Shown: in pieces, positions 37,773-46,952 of the stretch | Layout: each line of letters begins with the position of its first letter | Position numbering within the stretch: the first letter of the stretch is position 1 | NCBI GenBank assembly: GCA_019359315.1 | Contig: JAHHHO010000027.1 | Span: 1-64,000, forward strand | DNA from: Myxacorys californica WJT36-NPBG1 | Lineage (GTDB): Bacteria > Cyanobacteriota > Cyanobacteriia > Leptolyngbyales > Leptolyngbyaceae | Reading direction: 5' to 3' | DNA length: 64,000 bases | Program-made: the position numbers and the translations under genes | Notes under the pieces: model-generated | Database searches by the model: none | Seen by the model: only the letters and a program-made list of their open reading frames with translations | What the model was told of the DNA's origin: nothing

Positions 37773-39011
37773 CTAGTAGGTTCTGCCGCGCCAACGGGTG
37801 GGAGTTTGGCTAGAGGAAAGGAAAATTCGGAGAACAGCGAGCGGATCGGCGAGAGGAGAAAACCAGAAGAGCCAGCGAGCGGTCGCCTGTGAGAGATCAT
37901 ACGAGGGTGCGATCGCCCAATTTAAGGCAATCCGAATCGCGACTAAAAACCCATTTACACCAAGCGAGATTAAAGCCGGAAGCGTCGTATTTCCGTTTGC
38001 CACAAGAAGGCCAGAAATTAACAGCATGAATAACGGTAATCCCTGCACTGCCGTCAATAGCCATAGATCCCCCCACACCTGACCCTTAGTAGCTGCATCT
38101 TTGAGGTCGAGCGATCGCCCCCATTCATCCCACGTTTCTTTCATGCCGTCGTACATGCGGACTTTTAGCACCTTGGCTCCGTCGAGAAAGCCGACTTTAG
38201 CCCCACGTGCGGCAGCATGGCGGACTAGAGTCACATCGTCACAGAACGAGCTTCGAGCGCTGGTATAGCCATCCAACTGAACGAGCAGCGATCGCCGACA
38301 GAGGCAACATTGTCCGTTCGCCATTTTCCGCTCTGGCGGATTGTCTTGATCTCCAGCCGGACCAAAGCGATATACCAAGGTCATGAGCAGCGCGGGCTGT
38401 AACCAAATCTCGCCTGGGTAGTTGAGAATGAAGCGCGGTGAGAGCGTGATCAGATCGTAATCTTCTGCGATCGCGGTTTCCAACAAACTGCACACGAGTC
38501 CCGGATGCGGGATCGTATCGGCATCAATGCCTAGAATCCATTCGCTGTGGGGAGAGCTTGCCAGAAAGCCAGAATGTAGCGCCCACGGACGCCCAACCCA
38601 GCCGGAGGGCAACGGATCATCTGTCATGAGCCGAAAGCGAGGATCGCTCTGTTGTGCCTCTTGTACCAGCGCTGGAGTGCCATCGGTCGAACGACTATCG
38701 ACAACCGTTATTTCTCGCACCTCATAAGTTTGGCGCGTTAATCCCTCAAGACAGGGAGAAATGCGTTTCGCCTCATTCAGCGTTGGAACCACGACACTTA
38801 CTTGTCCAAACAGTCCGGGTCGAGGCGATTGAGGCTCAAGCGGCGGATGACGAGTCGGGCCTTTAAGTAGTCGGGACAGCAAAATCGCGATCGCCGGGAG
38901 CTGAATGATCAACAGCCCGACGAGAACGGCATCTTCACCCGAAAACGCGAAAGCCTGGGAATGGATCAAACCCAGGCTGTAGAAACCTACCCGAAAAAAT
39001 GTGGTCGTCAA
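37773..39011 (-). CDS. cruG: Carotenoid 2'-O-glycosyltransferase CruG-like (GT2)
   Basis: A 412-aa GT2 glycosyltransferase with one N-terminal and about three C-terminal membrane segments. The catalytic domain shows VSVVVPTLNEAKRI, VVDSRSTDGT, GIDADTIPHP (the metal-binding DAD) and SFCDDVTLVRHA. By similarity and by its position right after the cruF-like gene, it should attach the sugar to the 2'-hydroxyl in myxoxanthophyll (myxol glycoside) synthesis, as CruG does in Synechococcus sp. PCC 7002. The sugar type is not evident. There are 128 bases between the cruF stop and this start, so co-transcription is plausible. Confidence 0.82.
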   Translation of the reverse strand: MTTTFFRVGFYSLGLIHSQAFAFSGEDAVLVGLLIIQLPAIAILLSRLLKGPTRHPPLEPQSPRPGLFGQVSVVVPTLNEAKRISPCLEGLTRQTYEVREITVVDSRSTDGTPALVQEAQQSDPRFRLMTDDPLPSGWVGRPWALHSGFLASSPHSEWILGIDADTIPHPGLVCSLLETAIAEDYDLITLSPRFILNYPGEIWLQPALLMTLVYRFGPAGDQDNPPERKMANGQCCLCRRSLLVQLDGYTSARSSFCDDVTLVRHAAARGAKVGFLDGAKVLKVRMYDGMKETWDEWGRSLDLKDAATKGQVWGDLWLLTAVQGLPLFMLLISGLLVANGNTTLPALISLGVNGFLVAIRIALNWAIAPSYDLSQATARWLFWFSPLADPLAVLRIFLSSSQTPTRWRGRTY

Positions 39012-39139
39012 TCCGATACCCCTTTGTCCCTCTAATGGTTCTCAACTGATTCTCAGCACAACTGGTTCTAAATACGGCCATTTTTCTAGATAGAGACCTT
39101 GTGAGAACGGCTCTATCTAGAAAAACCGATGGCTCAGCC

Positions 39140-40081
39140 TTACTTTTGAGCAATTCCAACCGTAACGGGTGGCACATCGCCGCGATTGGTAGTCGCAAGC
39201 GGCGTTTGTAAGAGGCTTTCCACCGCCTCTGCGGAGCTAGATCGAGCCATTGCCCAAAGCGCGATCGCAGGTACAACACCCAAGCTCACACTGAGCGCTG
39301 TCGGAATCCAAAAGCGAGAATCGAGCTGAGCAACAGTGATAATTGCTCCAAACGCAAAATTGAGCAGGTAGACCGCCAGCGGAACCGTCAACTGAGCGCG
39401 GCTGAGGTTAAGGGAAACCTTGCCCCAAAACAGAGAAGCAACCGCCATAAACAGCGCTCCGGTGCCAAACCAGCCCGATAGATTGCGGTACGGCATTCCA
39501 AAAAACGCCCCCACTTCTTTAAATTCCCAGAACGGATAAGGGGTTTGGCTCATTGCCGGATCAAGTACGAAATCCCAAGCCGTCAGCATCACCGAACCCA
39601 GGGCGATCGCCCCTGCAATCGTCGCCCACCGAGGAAACTTCAATTGCTCTAACCCAGCCCGTGCCAACACATAGCAACACATGCCGACATAAAACCAAGA
39701 CAGCGGAATCGTAAATGGCACAAGCTCCGCAATTTTGTATCCCAATCCACTGAGGTAGCCATACGCCCCAAAGGGAAATCCCGTACTCGTCCCCAACAGC
39801 TCGCTGCCTAGCGACAAAATCACCGTGGGTAGCATGAACGTCAGCCAATGCCTGACACCAAAGGTTCGATATGCGTAAATGCTGACGGTAATTGCGCCCA
39901 AAAGAATATAAGCCACCCCACCATTTGCCATGCTCCAGCCAAACGCCGACTGACCAATAGTAGGAAGCGCTCCAATAAAGTCAGGATTGGGCAACACCAG
40001 CAGCAGCCCTGCTAATCCAAACGCTAGCGATAAGCTATGACCGATGAGACAACCGCGCTCAACAGTAACTAGATGCTTCAT
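39140..40081 (-). CDS. cruF: Carotenoid 1',2'-hydratase CruF
   Basis: A 313-aa membrane protein of the COG2324 group with about seven to eight helices. LGTSTGFPFGAYGYLSGLG, TAWDFVLDPAM and FFGMPYRNLSGWFGTG are the conserved blocks of this family. CruF adds water across the psi end of gamma-carotene, producing the 1'-hydroxyl needed for myxol. The downstream glycosyltransferase (CruG-like) completes the pair, and the arrangement matches the cyanobacterial cruF-cruG locus. Myxoxanthophyll protects envelope and thylakoid membranes against oxidative stress. Confidence 0.87.
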   Translation of the reverse strand: MKHLVTVERGCLIGHSLSLAFGLAGLLLVLPNPDFIGALPTIGQSAFGWSMANGGVAYILLGAITVSIYAYRTFGVRHWLTFMLPTVILSLGSELLGTSTGFPFGAYGYLSGLGYKIAELVPFTIPLSWFYVGMCCYVLARAGLEQLKFPRWATIAGAIALGSVMLTAWDFVLDPAMSQTPYPFWEFKEVGAFFGMPYRNLSGWFGTGALFMAVASLFWGKVSLNLSRAQLTVPLAVYLLNFAFGAIITVAQLDSRFWIPTALSVSLGVVPAIALWAMARSSSAEAVESLLQTPLATTNRGDVPPVTVGIAQK

Positions 40082-40447
40082 ACGGGATTCCTCTGAAAAT
40101 GTGGCATTGAACCATGCCTGCTATACAGTTTACAAATCTTTAACGATTTTCTCGCGATCGCTCAGCATTTTTCTAGATTTCTAGAAGGCTATTGAAGCAG
40201 AAATAATTTTTCCTTCCTAAGCTGTAATTTGCAATAGAGCCACTAAGCAAACGGTCAATCCAGTTTAAATACCTCTATAGTCACTAGAAATAATTTGTAA
40301 TTTGGTTGTCCTTGGAGACGCGATCGCGTCTGCTACGCCTCTTTTGGGGCAATCAAAATACATTCCCACCTCATGAAAAGGAATTACAGATTCCGAAATT
40401 AGGTTAGAATCCCTCAATCTCCTCACAACAGGTGCAACTGGACTTAA
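40082..40447. other. Divergent intergenic region with a 16-bp HIP1 palindrome
   Basis: Lies between cruF (minus) and the permease gene (plus). AGACGCGATCGCGTCT (40316-40331) is a perfect palindrome built around HIP1. I see no clear Fur, Zur or NtcA box. Confidence 0.5.
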
Positions 40448-41464
40448 ATGAATCAACTGAACAATGCGTTCACCCTCTTCCTCAGCTTGTTGGTTGAGGC
40501 GATTCCATTTTTGTTACTGGGGGTGTTATTTTCTGGATTGCTACAGTTTTTTGTCGATGAACGGCGGCTGTTAGCCCTCTTGCCTAAAAATCCTTTACTC
40601 GGATCTTTAGTTGGAAGTTGTATTGGGTTTTTGTTCCCCGTTTGTGAATGTGGAAATGTACCCGTAGCAAGACGGCTTCTAATGCAGGGTGCGCCACTTC
40701 CGGTGGCAATCGGATTTTTACTTGCGGCTCCAACGATCAACCCCATCGTTTTTTGGGCAACGTGGACGGCGTTTCGCGGTCAGCCAGAAATCGTTTTGTA
40801 TCGCATCGGGTTTTCGCTCCTGATCGCGACGATCATTGGCTGGGTATTTGGTACACAAAAGGATGTTCGTCCGTTATTGCAGCCTGCGTTGGCGTCGGTT
40901 CTGTCCTACCGTTCTCAAGCATCAGCCGACTACAGTAGTGGCACGCCTCCTCTCCTGCAATCGGGCACTTATTTCTTAGGGCAGTCAGCAAGACCACTGA
41001 TTACTGACCCATCAGAGTTACAGGCGGCAATGGTGGCGACGGCAACAAAACCCAATGGCTATCGACTTCGGCTTTTACTAGACAACACGATTCAAGAGAT
41101 GCGGGAGTTAGGCGGCGTTCTCATTCTAGGTAGCGCGATCGCGGCCGTCATTCAGGTGTTTGTGCCGCGAGAATTGATTCTTGGCTTGGGTCAAAGCCCA
41201 GTGACCTCGATTCTGGCCATGATGCTGTTAGCAGGTGTCGTTTCGATCTGCTCGACGGTCGATTCATTCTTCGCGCTCTCCTTTGCTTCCACGTTTACGA
41301 GCGGCTCTCTGGTTGCGTTTCTGGTGTTTGGCCCGATGATCGACCTCAAAGGGGTTGGGCTGATGCTGTCGATCTTCAAACCCAGAGCGATCCTCTACCT
41401 CTTTTTGCTTGCTGCCCAATTGACGTTCTTGTTGACGCTCGCTTTAAACCTGTATATCAGTTAA
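40448..41464 (+). CDS. COG0701 family permease
   Basis: A 338-aa inner-membrane protein with about eight helices in two repeats. FPVCECGNVPVARRLLMQGAP in the first half and the CSTVDSFFALSFASTFT block in the second are family hallmarks; the cysteines of CEC have been proposed to act in substrate handling. Relatives include the ArsP organoarsenical exporter and other putative metal or metalloid permeases. Together with the next gene it forms a conserved two-gene unit of unknown substrate. ATG 40448 begins six bases after an AAATG-like context without a strong ribosome site. Confidence 0.85.
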   Translation: MNQLNNAFTLFLSLLVEAIPFLLLGVLFSGLLQFFVDERRLLALLPKNPLLGSLVGSCIGFLFPVCECGNVPVARRLLMQGAPLPVAIGFLLAAPTINPIVFWATWTAFRGQPEIVLYRIGFSLLIATIIGWVFGTQKDVRPLLQPALASVLSYRSQASADYSSGTPPLLQSGTYFLGQSARPLITDPSELQAAMVATATKPNGYRLRLLLDNTIQEMRELGGVLILGSAIAAVIQVFVPRELILGLGQSPVTSILAMMLLAGVVSICSTVDSFFALSFASTFTSGSLVAFLVFGPMIDLKGVGLMLSIFKPRAILYLFLLAAQLTFLLTLALNLYIS

Positions 41465-41470
41465 CCGTTC

Positions 41471-42235
41471 ATGGCTCGACTCTCCTTTCGATCCCTTCTT
41501 CCGTGGCTTGATGTGATGGCGATCGCAGCTTGGGGCATCGCCTTGCTAAAGTTTTGGCTCACCGGCCAGCTTTTTCTACTGATTCACCCAAATTATGGCT
41601 GGCTGACTATTGGGGCTGCCGTTGCGCTGTTGCTGGTCAGTGCCTTGAGAGCGTTTTTTATTTGGAAAGCGAGTCGGCGTCCCGGACGGCAAATGCCGCC
41701 GATGCAGCACCTGAGTCTGTTTCCGCCGGGGTGGGGCAGTATCTTGATGCTCATCATGGCGATCGCGGGGCTAGTGTTTACACCCCAAGCCTTTGCCAGC
41801 CAAACGGCTCTCGATCGCGGCGTGGCAGACAGCATTCCTTACACACGAGTCAAACCTCAAGCGTTCCGGGGCACTATCCGCTCTGAAGACAAGAATTTGA
41901 TTGATTGGATCCGATCGCTCCAGGTGTATCCCGAACCTGACGCTTACGCTGGACAAAAAGCGAAGATACAAGGATTCGTGGTGTACTCGCCAAAATTATC
42001 AGAGCAGTATTTTCTGCTGACTCGGTTTGCAATTACCTGCTGTGCGGCGGACGCCTATCCCGTCAGTTTGCCTGTGAAGCTGACAACCGGAGATCGCAAA
42101 GCGTATGCGGCGGATACTTGGCTAGAAGTGGAAGGTCAAATGATCACCGAGACGCTGGACGGGAAACGGCAACTCACGCTGCAAGCCAATTCTCTTAAGC
42201 CGGTGCCCCAACCGAAGAATCCTTACAATTATTGA
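41471..42235 (+). CDS. TIGR03943 family protein, partner of the COG0701 permease
   Basis: A 254-aa protein: two to three N-terminal membrane segments (about 12-60 and 88-108) followed by an extracytoplasmic domain (about 115-254). The soluble domain has the paired cysteines of FAITCCAADAYPVSLPV and WLEVEGQM, features of the YcgQ/TIGR03943 group. This family almost always follows a COG0701 permease, as here with only six bases between genes. In Bacillus the related ycgR-ycgQ pair is under zinc (Zur) control, so a metal-related role is an attractive inference. No Zur site was seen upstream here. Confidence 0.85.
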   Translation: MARLSFRSLLPWLDVMAIAAWGIALLKFWLTGQLFLLIHPNYGWLTIGAAVALLLVSALRAFFIWKASRRPGRQMPPMQHLSLFPPGWGSILMLIMAIAGLVFTPQAFASQTALDRGVADSIPYTRVKPQAFRGTIRSEDKNLIDWIRSLQVYPEPDAYAGQKAKIQGFVVYSPKLSEQYFLLTRFAITCCAADAYPVSLPVKLTTGDRKAYAADTWLEVEGQMITETLDGKRQLTLQANSLKPVPQPKNPYNY

Positions 42236-42290
42236 TATCAGAACTTATGCGTGGCAAGGGATCTCCGCCTAAGTCCCCATTGGAATGGAA

Positions 42291-43067
42291 TCAGCGACTG
42301 ACAATTCCAGACCACTGAACCTTCTTCAGTTTCTCGCGACGGTACGAAAAGAAATTTGTCGGATCTTGATAGGTGCAGTGAGGCGCGATCGCAATTTGTT
42401 CTGGCATCAGTCCTAACTGTTCTAGCTGCATCCGGTTGACCTGTCGAACATCCAATCGCGATCGTTCGGGCGTTGCGTCAGGCAGAATGGGCGAATTGGG
42501 TAATTGACGTAATTGGTCTATTTTTTCGGCGTCAGGCAGGTCGGTTTGCAACGCCGCGATCGTCGAACCAACCTCGATGGCTACGGTATGAGACACCTGA
42601 TAGACCTCACCCGAAATTGCCGGACCTAAAGCCACACGGAGATCCTGTAGATCGCTACCTTGATCGCGCAGGCGGGCGATCGCAGCCGGGATAACTTTCA
42701 GCGCTGTTCCCCGCCATCCCGCATGAACCGCAGACACTTGACCCGTCTTACCATCGGCGATCAAAGCAGGCGTACAGTCCGCGCTACAGACCCACACCGC
42801 TTGATTTGCCCGTTCAGAAATCAATCCATCTGCCTGAGAGAACTCCTTGCGATCGTCAGGATTTGGAATTTCAGACGGGGCAAGGACAATATCACCATGA
42901 ATTTGTTGGGTCCGGTAAGGCTGAGCATCAGCGCTCAGGATCTCCGTTAGTTCAAATGGCGATCGCGGTGCAAACTGTTGGGTAAAAAATCCATGCGGCC
43001 ACGGGTCAAGCAGACTACAGGTAAGGTAGGGAAGATCGTTCCAGATTTGCCAGTGCCAAGCGTGCAT
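42291..43067 (-). CDS. pgeF: Multicopper polyphenol oxidase (laccase) domain protein / peptidoglycan editing factor PgeF
   Basis: A 258-aa cytoplasmic protein of the YfiH/PgeF family. FFTQQFAPRSPFEL, then CSADCTPALIADGKTGQVSA and VHAGWRGTALKVIP carry the conserved Cys and His that bind zinc, and VALGPAISGEVYQV and FFSYRR close the fold. Members have been reported as purine nucleoside phosphorylase/adenosine deaminase-like enzymes or as factors that keep peptidoglycan stems correct; the laccase label is historical. The gene is solitary and is divergent from the M23 peptidase gene, itself a cell-wall enzyme. Confidence 0.88.
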   Translation of the reverse strand: MHAWHWQIWNDLPYLTCSLLDPWPHGFFTQQFAPRSPFELTEILSADAQPYRTQQIHGDIVLAPSEIPNPDDRKEFSQADGLISERANQAVWVCSADCTPALIADGKTGQVSAVHAGWRGTALKVIPAAIARLRDQGSDLQDLRVALGPAISGEVYQVSHTVAIEVGSTIAALQTDLPDAEKIDQLRQLPNSPILPDATPERSRLDVRQVNRMQLEQLGLMPEQIAIAPHCTYQDPTNFFSYRREKLKKVQWSGIVSR

Positions 43068-43712
43068 AAGGATGAAGAGGTAAAGAGAAGCAAGATTTTT
43101 ATGGTAACGTTACTCGGTTTTGGTAAAGTGACGAAGCTGTGTACTTAATTCAGCAGATGCATTGCTCGAAGAATTGTAAAAGCTTTGTGAAGCGCTCCGG
43201 CTCGACTCAGTGAAACCACGAATAAAATTTTAGTTGTCTGAAGCGGCTTAACGATCGCGTCCTGAAAATGCGTTAAACCTGAGTGAGATCATTCTCAAAG
43301 CTCGAATTTAGCTTGACTGGATCACGAAAGCCATTTTGATCCAATGTTGGTGTTGGCAATCTCCGGGAACAACCAACACCTTTGGTCAAGTCACTGGAAA
43401 TGCTCACAGCAATTGCTAGCGCCATATCAGGCTACTAGCACTGGCAGCACCCCAGCGTCAGGTTCGGACTAGTAAGGTGGCGAGTTAATCTGGCGTCTCA
43501 GCAAAAAGCTGTCGATGAAATCTTCATAAAACTCGGTACGATAGGGCAGAGATATGGTTAATTAGTGTAAATACTTCCGAAATTCCTCGGAATCAATTTC
43601 TTTGTGAGCGGCACTTTAATGAATTGACATGGTGTCGGATTGATAGTGCCAGAGCGTTTGTCGAGACATTTTATAAATACCATCAGCATATTGTGCGTGA
43701 GGAGACTCAAAG
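43068..43712. other. Long leader/intergenic region before the M23 peptidase gene
   Basis: About 645 bases with no gene. It contains a perfect 8-bp stem GGTGTTGG (43349-43356) / CCAACACC (43373-43380), and GGTAACGTTACTC near 43103, in which GTAACGTTAC is palindromic. A structured 5' leader is possible. It does not match the c-di-AMP (ydaO) riboswitch core by eye. Confidence 0.4.
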
Positions 43713-44987
43713 ATGACCCAGCAATCCAATTCAACCGCTAAAGCGATGTGCAGTCGTAAAAATTTGATCAAACGCCTTGGTTGTCTTAGCAGCCTCAGTG
43801 TCTTTAGCAGTGGAGTTGCCCTTGCTCAAGTTCCCTCGCCGTCAGTCTCTATTACTCCATCCTCTATTGCGCCCGCTGCTGCCCCCACAGCCACGCTGCC
43901 AGCAGAGCCACCCGCGATTACCGTTGTGCGAAACGAAGAAGCCGCCCCCGAATCTCCAATCGTAGTTAAGGTTAAGCCTAATCCCGCTGCCGCGATTGCG
44001 CCTCTCGAACAGGCGGTTCCAGAACCGTCTCCGCCTTTAGCTTCTGAAAGAGTCTCCGCTCCGATCAGCGCAGAGCGCACTGGGGAAACCGCGCCTAGTC
44101 GTGCAAATACGGCTTCCGACCTAATTGGTCAGCCACCTGCCTCCTCAGAAGACTATGAAGCGCCTGACGCGGTTGTGTTCTCAGAGCGAATCTCTGGGTG
44201 TGAGTTTTCGGTACAGAAGGGACAAGTCGGCAGTTGTGGAGCAGCTTCTAAAGCGCCTATAGCGGTCAAACCATCAGGCATTTCTAAAGCAATCTCGAAT
44301 GTGATTTCAGGCGTGGTTCGTCCCAAATTTGCTGAAGTCTCTGCTGAGGCGGAGGCTGTCAGCGCTGCGCCTGTACAGGTCGGTCCAGTCAGTTTGTCGT
44401 CGAGCGGCATTGGCTGGAATGGCGGTTCTGTCGGCAGTGCTTACAGCACCGTCCAGTCCTACTACAATCGCACGGTTCGACCCCTCGGGATGCCAGGAAA
44501 CGGGAACGTGAGCCTGCTCTTTCCGCTCTCGATTCCGACGGCTATTACCTCATTCTTTGGCTGGCGGATTCACCCTATTACCGGAGCACAACGCATTCAT
44601 ACCGGAACCGATCTAGGCGCACCGATGGGAACTCCTGTGTTGGCGGCCTTAGCGGGTCGGGTGATTATGACGGGCTTGATGGGCGGCTATGGCGTCGCGA
44701 TCGGGATCGAACACACCGATGGAAGACAACAAACCCTCTACGCTCACTTATCAGAAGTGTTTGTTAAACCTGGTGATATTGTTCAGCAAGGAGCCGCGAT
44801 CGGGCGAGTAGGCAGCACTGGAAACTCGACTGGACCTCACCTGCACTTTGAATTGCGTCAACAAATGCAAGATGGTACTTGGGTGGCAGAAGATGCTGGA
44901 TTTGCTCTAGAGCAGTCTGTAGCGAGATTGGCAAAATCGCTACAGGTCAGTCAAAGTCAGCTTCCTCAAAAAACAGCCGCTAATTAA
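43713..44987 (+). CDS. Secreted M23 (LytM-type) metallopeptidase
   Basis: A 424-aa periplasmic protein that should cut peptidoglycan cross-bridges. Signal peptide about 1-39 ending in GVALA. A long proline/alanine-rich linker (40-270) precedes the catalytic domain. GWRIHPITG, then HTGTD gives H296 and D300, and HLHFE supplies H376 and H378, so the zinc site and catalytic histidine are intact and the enzyme is probably active. A short C-terminal helix follows. It has a long non-coding leader, suggesting regulation, and pgeF, another cell-wall-related gene, is divergent upstream. Confidence 0.93.
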   Translation: MTQQSNSTAKAMCSRKNLIKRLGCLSSLSVFSSGVALAQVPSPSVSITPSSIAPAAAPTATLPAEPPAITVVRNEEAAPESPIVVKVKPNPAAAIAPLEQAVPEPSPPLASERVSAPISAERTGETAPSRANTASDLIGQPPASSEDYEAPDAVVFSERISGCEFSVQKGQVGSCGAASKAPIAVKPSGISKAISNVISGVVRPKFAEVSAEAEAVSAAPVQVGPVSLSSSGIGWNGGSVGSAYSTVQSYYNRTVRPLGMPGNGNVSLLFPLSIPTAITSFFGWRIHPITGAQRIHTGTDLGAPMGTPVLAALAGRVIMTGLMGGYGVAIGIEHTDGRQQTLYAHLSEVFVKPGDIVQQGAAIGRVGSTGNSTGPHLHFELRQQMQDGTWVAEDAGFALEQSVARLAKSLQVSQSQLPQKTAAN

Positions 44988-45169
44988 CCTGCAAGAAGCG
45001 ATCAGTCTTCTAGAGTTCGCTTTGTGAACTTTCGGAACGGCGGAGAGGTTTCTCGTGGCAGCGGATAGCGAATGTAGCAGATTAAAAATTATAGTGATGC
45101 CTAATCTGCATTCGTTCATCCGCTCCCAAATCCGCTGCCATCACCTCGATAAGTTCTGACAGGCCTCAA

Positions 45170-45838
45170 TTACATGTAGCCATGCTCGGCTAGAAACGTC
45201 GGGGAAATCCGATCGGGAATTGTATCGGATAACGACCGTCCTGATCCCAAAAACTTCTCAACGTACTTGCCGAGAATATCACCCTCTAAATTGACCCAGC
45301 CTTCGGGTTTGAGGTGGCATAGGTTGGTTTCAGCATAGGTATGAGGAATTACCGCTACCGTAAACCACGAGCCATTGGGGGCACAATCTGCGATCGTCAG
45401 ACTAATGCCATTCACAGAAATACTTCCCTTCGGAAGAATATATCGTGCTACAGAGGCACTCTGAGTGGCAAACGTCATCTCCCAAGATGTCGCTGTCTGA
45501 ACTGCCGATTGAAATATCCCTACCCCATCGACATGTCCGGTTACAAAATGTCCGCCGAGTTTGCTGCCCACTCGTAGCGACGTTTCTAAATTGACTTGCT
45601 TTGTCCCGTCGTCAGTCTGACCCAACGTAGTCCGACGAACCGTTTCTGGAGACACATCAGCAATAAAGCCGTTGGATTTAATCTCCGTCACGGTTAAGCA
45701 AATGCCATCGATAGCAACACTATCTCCGATCTCTAAGTCCTGCATTAGAGAAGCGGAAGGGTCAGGACAAGCAATTTCAACTTGCTCAGTATTAAGTAAG
45801 GTCAGTGTTCCAACGGTTTGAATAAGTCCGGTAAACAT
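45170..45838 (-). CDS. ribE: Riboflavin synthase alpha chain
   Basis: Final step of riboflavin synthesis: dismutation of two lumazine molecules. The 222-aa protein has the two lumazine-binding barrel repeats (about 1-95 and 96-200). It starts MFTGLIQTVGTL, each barrel carries a SVAIDGICLTV or SVNGISLTI block, and GGHFVTGHVDG marks the start of the second. It uses the product of ribH (22.5 kb). It is divergent from the bifunctional nuclease gene, and the ribE / nuclease / aldo-keto reductase grouping recurs in cyanobacteria as far as I recall. Confidence 0.96.
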   Translation of the reverse strand: MFTGLIQTVGTLTLLNTEQVEIACPDPSASLMQDLEIGDSVAIDGICLTVTEIKSNGFIADVSPETVRRTTLGQTDDGTKQVNLETSLRVGSKLGGHFVTGHVDGVGIFQSAVQTATSWEMTFATQSASVARYILPKGSISVNGISLTIADCAPNGSWFTVAVIPHTYAETNLCHLKPEGWVNLEGDILGKYVEKFLGSGRSLSDTIPDRISPTFLAEHGYM

Positions 45839-46322
45839 GGGGCTAAAGAGGTAGTGAGACTGGAAGGGAACTTACTTTACGCTACACCCTGCCTTCCAGG
45901 TATATTTTTCTTTTCTGATCAAGATTTACGTATTGACAGATAACTTGAGGTAATTTTGGAAGAGCTTAGTGTTATATACCTGTTGCTTAACTTCGATGCC
46001 ATGTTATAAAGACGCAATTAAGCGCGTTTCTACAGGGAGTGATGGGATCTTACCCAGTAGTCAAAATACGCCTTTTGTCCCCATGGGAGGTCTAGTAATA
46101 TCCTCGTCATCGCTGATTTTAATTTTTAGGTGTTCGGTGAAATATAGAAGTGTCCTGTATTTTGTCAAATTTTGGGCTTGATCATTTAGGATCAAGGAAG
46201 ACAGGGCATACTTGTAGCTCACCCCCTCAGATTTTTCTACTCTACAGGGTGAGGAGTCTTTAATGACTTCCTGTCCCGACATCGCAGTATCCCCTTGCCT
46301 GAGGAGTTCAGAGGCTATACCG
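45839..46322. other. Region upstream of the bifunctional nuclease gene
   Basis: Contains a hairpin CTTGATC (46177-46183) / GATCAAG (46190-46196) and a second, CTCACCC (46218-46224) / GGGTGAG (46247-46253). The right arm of the latter overlaps a strong ribosome site (GGTGAGGAG, 46248-46256) in front of ATG 46263. A 70-codon open frame at 45969 is not supported. Confidence 0.5.
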
Positions 46323-46829
46323 ATGATTGAAATGAAGGTCGCTGGAATTGCGTTAGACGCTGCTACTCGAAGCCCGATCGTTCTATTAAAGGATTCAATC
46401 GACCGACGAGCGCTTCCTATTTATATCGGACAAGATCAGGCGAAAGCAATTATCAGCGTCTTAGAAAACCAGACTCCTCCACGACCCCTAACTCACGATC
46501 TTTTTGTGAATTTGATGGAAGCGTGGGATATGGTGCTAGAGAAAGTTATTATCCATTCCTTACAAGATAATACGTTCTATGCAGTGTTGGTTGTGATGCA
46601 GGGCGACGCACGGCGTGAAATTGACTCGCGCCCAAGCGATGCGATCGCAATTGCTCTTCGCACCAACAGCCCAATATGGGTGATGGAAGAAGTGATCGCG
46701 GATGCCTCAATTCCAGTAGATCGCGATGCGGATGAAGCTGAACGCCGTGCTTTCCGAGACTTTATCTCCAATCTCAGTCCTGATGATCTGATTCAGAAAG
46801 GACGATTTAGTAGCGGGGAAGCTCAGTAA
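46323..46829 (+). CDS. Bifunctional nuclease domain protein (DUF151)
   Basis: A 168-aa protein beginning MIEMKVAGIALDAATRSP, the usual start of cyanobacterial members. LPIYIGQDQAKAI, RPLTHDLF and DSRPSDAIAIALRTNSPIWV are the BFN blocks. Plant and archaeal relatives show RNase and DNase activity; the bacterial role is unclear. An in-frame ATG at 46263 has an excellent ribosome site (GAGGAG, six bases away), which would add 20 residues (MTSCPDIAVSPC...). ATG 46323 also has AGAGG eight bases upstream. Homology favours the shorter form, but the longer one may be made. An aldo/keto reductase gene follows in the same direction. Confidence 0.88.
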   Translation: MIEMKVAGIALDAATRSPIVLLKDSIDRRALPIYIGQDQAKAIISVLENQTPPRPLTHDLFVNLMEAWDMVLEKVIIHSLQDNTFYAVLVVMQGDARREIDSRPSDAIAIALRTNSPIWVMEEVIADASIPVDRDADEAERRAFRDFISNLSPDDLIQKGRFSSGEAQ

Positions 46830-46952
46830 ATCAAGCCTCGTGCTTCGGCAGTCGGCTACCAGAAGAAAAGCTTGATTGTAAAGATCTCTAATTTTTTCGA
46901 GAAATCAGGGATTCTGATACGCCGTTTTTTGGGTTCACGTAGTTAGAACACC

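Noticed and set aside
43068-43712. c-di-AMP (ydaO) riboswitch before the M23 gene
   Set aside because: The context is right, but the conserved GGGGTGAATC and CCGTCAGCTAACCTCGTAGGC-like blocks are absent.
45969-46181. 70-codon open frame upstream of the bifunctional nuclease gene
   Set aside because: Composition is not protein-like, and it overlaps the leader hairpins of the next gene.
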